48,626 nt of DNA from Thiomonas intermedia (GTDB taxonomy: Bacteria; Pseudomonadota; Gammaproteobacteria; Burkholderiales; Burkholderiaceae_C). Position numbers and translations under genes: made by a program. Location: positions 1 to 48,626 of the forward strand of contig DZDA01000008.1 of assembly GCA_022730375.1 (NCBI GenBank), given 5' to 3'. The notes under the pieces are model-generated. The model did not search any database. It saw only the letters and a program-made list of their open reading frames with translations, and had not been told where the DNA came from. Each line of letters starts with the position of its first letter. Position 1 is the first letter of the stretch. This document shows positions 48,539 through 48,626 of this stretch, one piece after another.

Positions 48539-48626
48539 GTGCCCGATTCAGCCCCAGCCGCCCCCCACACCCTCATGAGAAAACGCAGGGCCGCCCCAAG
48601 TTTTCTCATCCCCCTCGGGGGGCCTG
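48539..48626 (+). CDS. Possible start of the next gene, cut by window edge
   Basis: A frame opens at GTG 48539 (VPDSAPAAPHTLMRKRR) and stays open to the edge for 29 codons. No clear ribosome-binding site and no family can be recognised. If real, it would contain repeat copy 4 in frame, as ddl, murD and murG do. Confidence 0.25.
   Translation, partial: MPDSAPAAPHTLMRKRRAAPSFLIPLGGP
48575..48626 (+). repeat. Constant-loop/variable-stem repeat, copy 4 (truncated by window edge)
   Basis: ATGAGAAAAC (48575-48584) pairs perfectly with GTTTTCTCAT (48600-48609) around the loop GCAGGGCCGCCCCAA, one base different from copies 1 and 3. CCCCC-TC-GGGGG follows. The AT-rich stem shares almost nothing with the stems of the other copies. 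Confidence 0.85.

Noticed and set aside
1-48626. CRISPR array or complete insertion sequence
   Set aside because: No regularly spaced direct repeats with unique spacers and no transposase gene were found; the only mobility gene is the partial integrase.

Overview
The window looks like a chromosomal segment of a GC-rich betaproteobacterium of the order Burkholderiales. The evidence is gene content and order: a long dcw cluster with a fused murE-murF, secA-argJ-mutT-yacG-zapD-coaE-pilDCB in the usual order, and lolB-ispE-tRNA-Gln-prs-rplY. Product-level similarity suggests a Thiomonas or Comamonadaceae-like organism, but this is inference without any database search.

Layout. Positions 1-435 are the edge of a probable integrated element: a partial P4-type integrase next to the 3' end of tRNA-Leu(UAA). 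Positions 847-6591 (+) hold pilB-pilC-pilD-coaE-zapD-yacG. Positions 6639-12112 (-) hold secA, argJ, a DUF815 ATPase and mutT. A DUF721/DciA-like gene (+) follows. Positions 12733-31395 (-) are a complete dcw cluster in transcription order mraZ-rsmH-ftsL-ftsI-murEF-mraY-murD-ftsW-murG-murC-ddl-ftsQ-ftsA-ftsZ-lpxC, with overlapping or closely spaced genes. Upstream of mraZ a promoter overlaps a tandem MraZ-type operator. Next come RNase P RNA (-), a diiron-type metallo-beta-lactamase-fold gene (+), pyrC (-), a glutamate/aspartate-type ABC importer (gltI-J-K-L, -), an Atm1-type ABC exporter (-), an acyl-CoA thioesterase (+), then ispE-tRNA-Gln-prs-rplY with lolB and a TPR gene upstream (-), mutM (+) and a dynamin-like GTPase (+).

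The genes are mostly housekeeping: cell-wall precursor synthesis (murC-G, mraY, ddl), septation (ftsA, I, L, Q, W, Z, zapD), lipid A and lipoprotein biogenesis, secretion, and type IV pilus assembly.

The most unusual signal is a repeat family seen four times (17344, 20914, 22855, 48575). Each copy has a nearly invariant 15-nt loop inside a 9-10 bp stem. The stem pairs perfectly in every copy although its sequence differs from copy to copy, and a C5/G5 hairpin follows. Three copies lie in frame within ddl, murG and murD, adding peptides to essential cell-wall enzymes; one abuts the ftsQ ribosome-binding site. A second family (5354-5523 and 46323-46507) shares a CGTA-loop hairpin and two conserved boxes but has different terminal inverted repeats. 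No CRISPR array or complete insertion sequence was seen.
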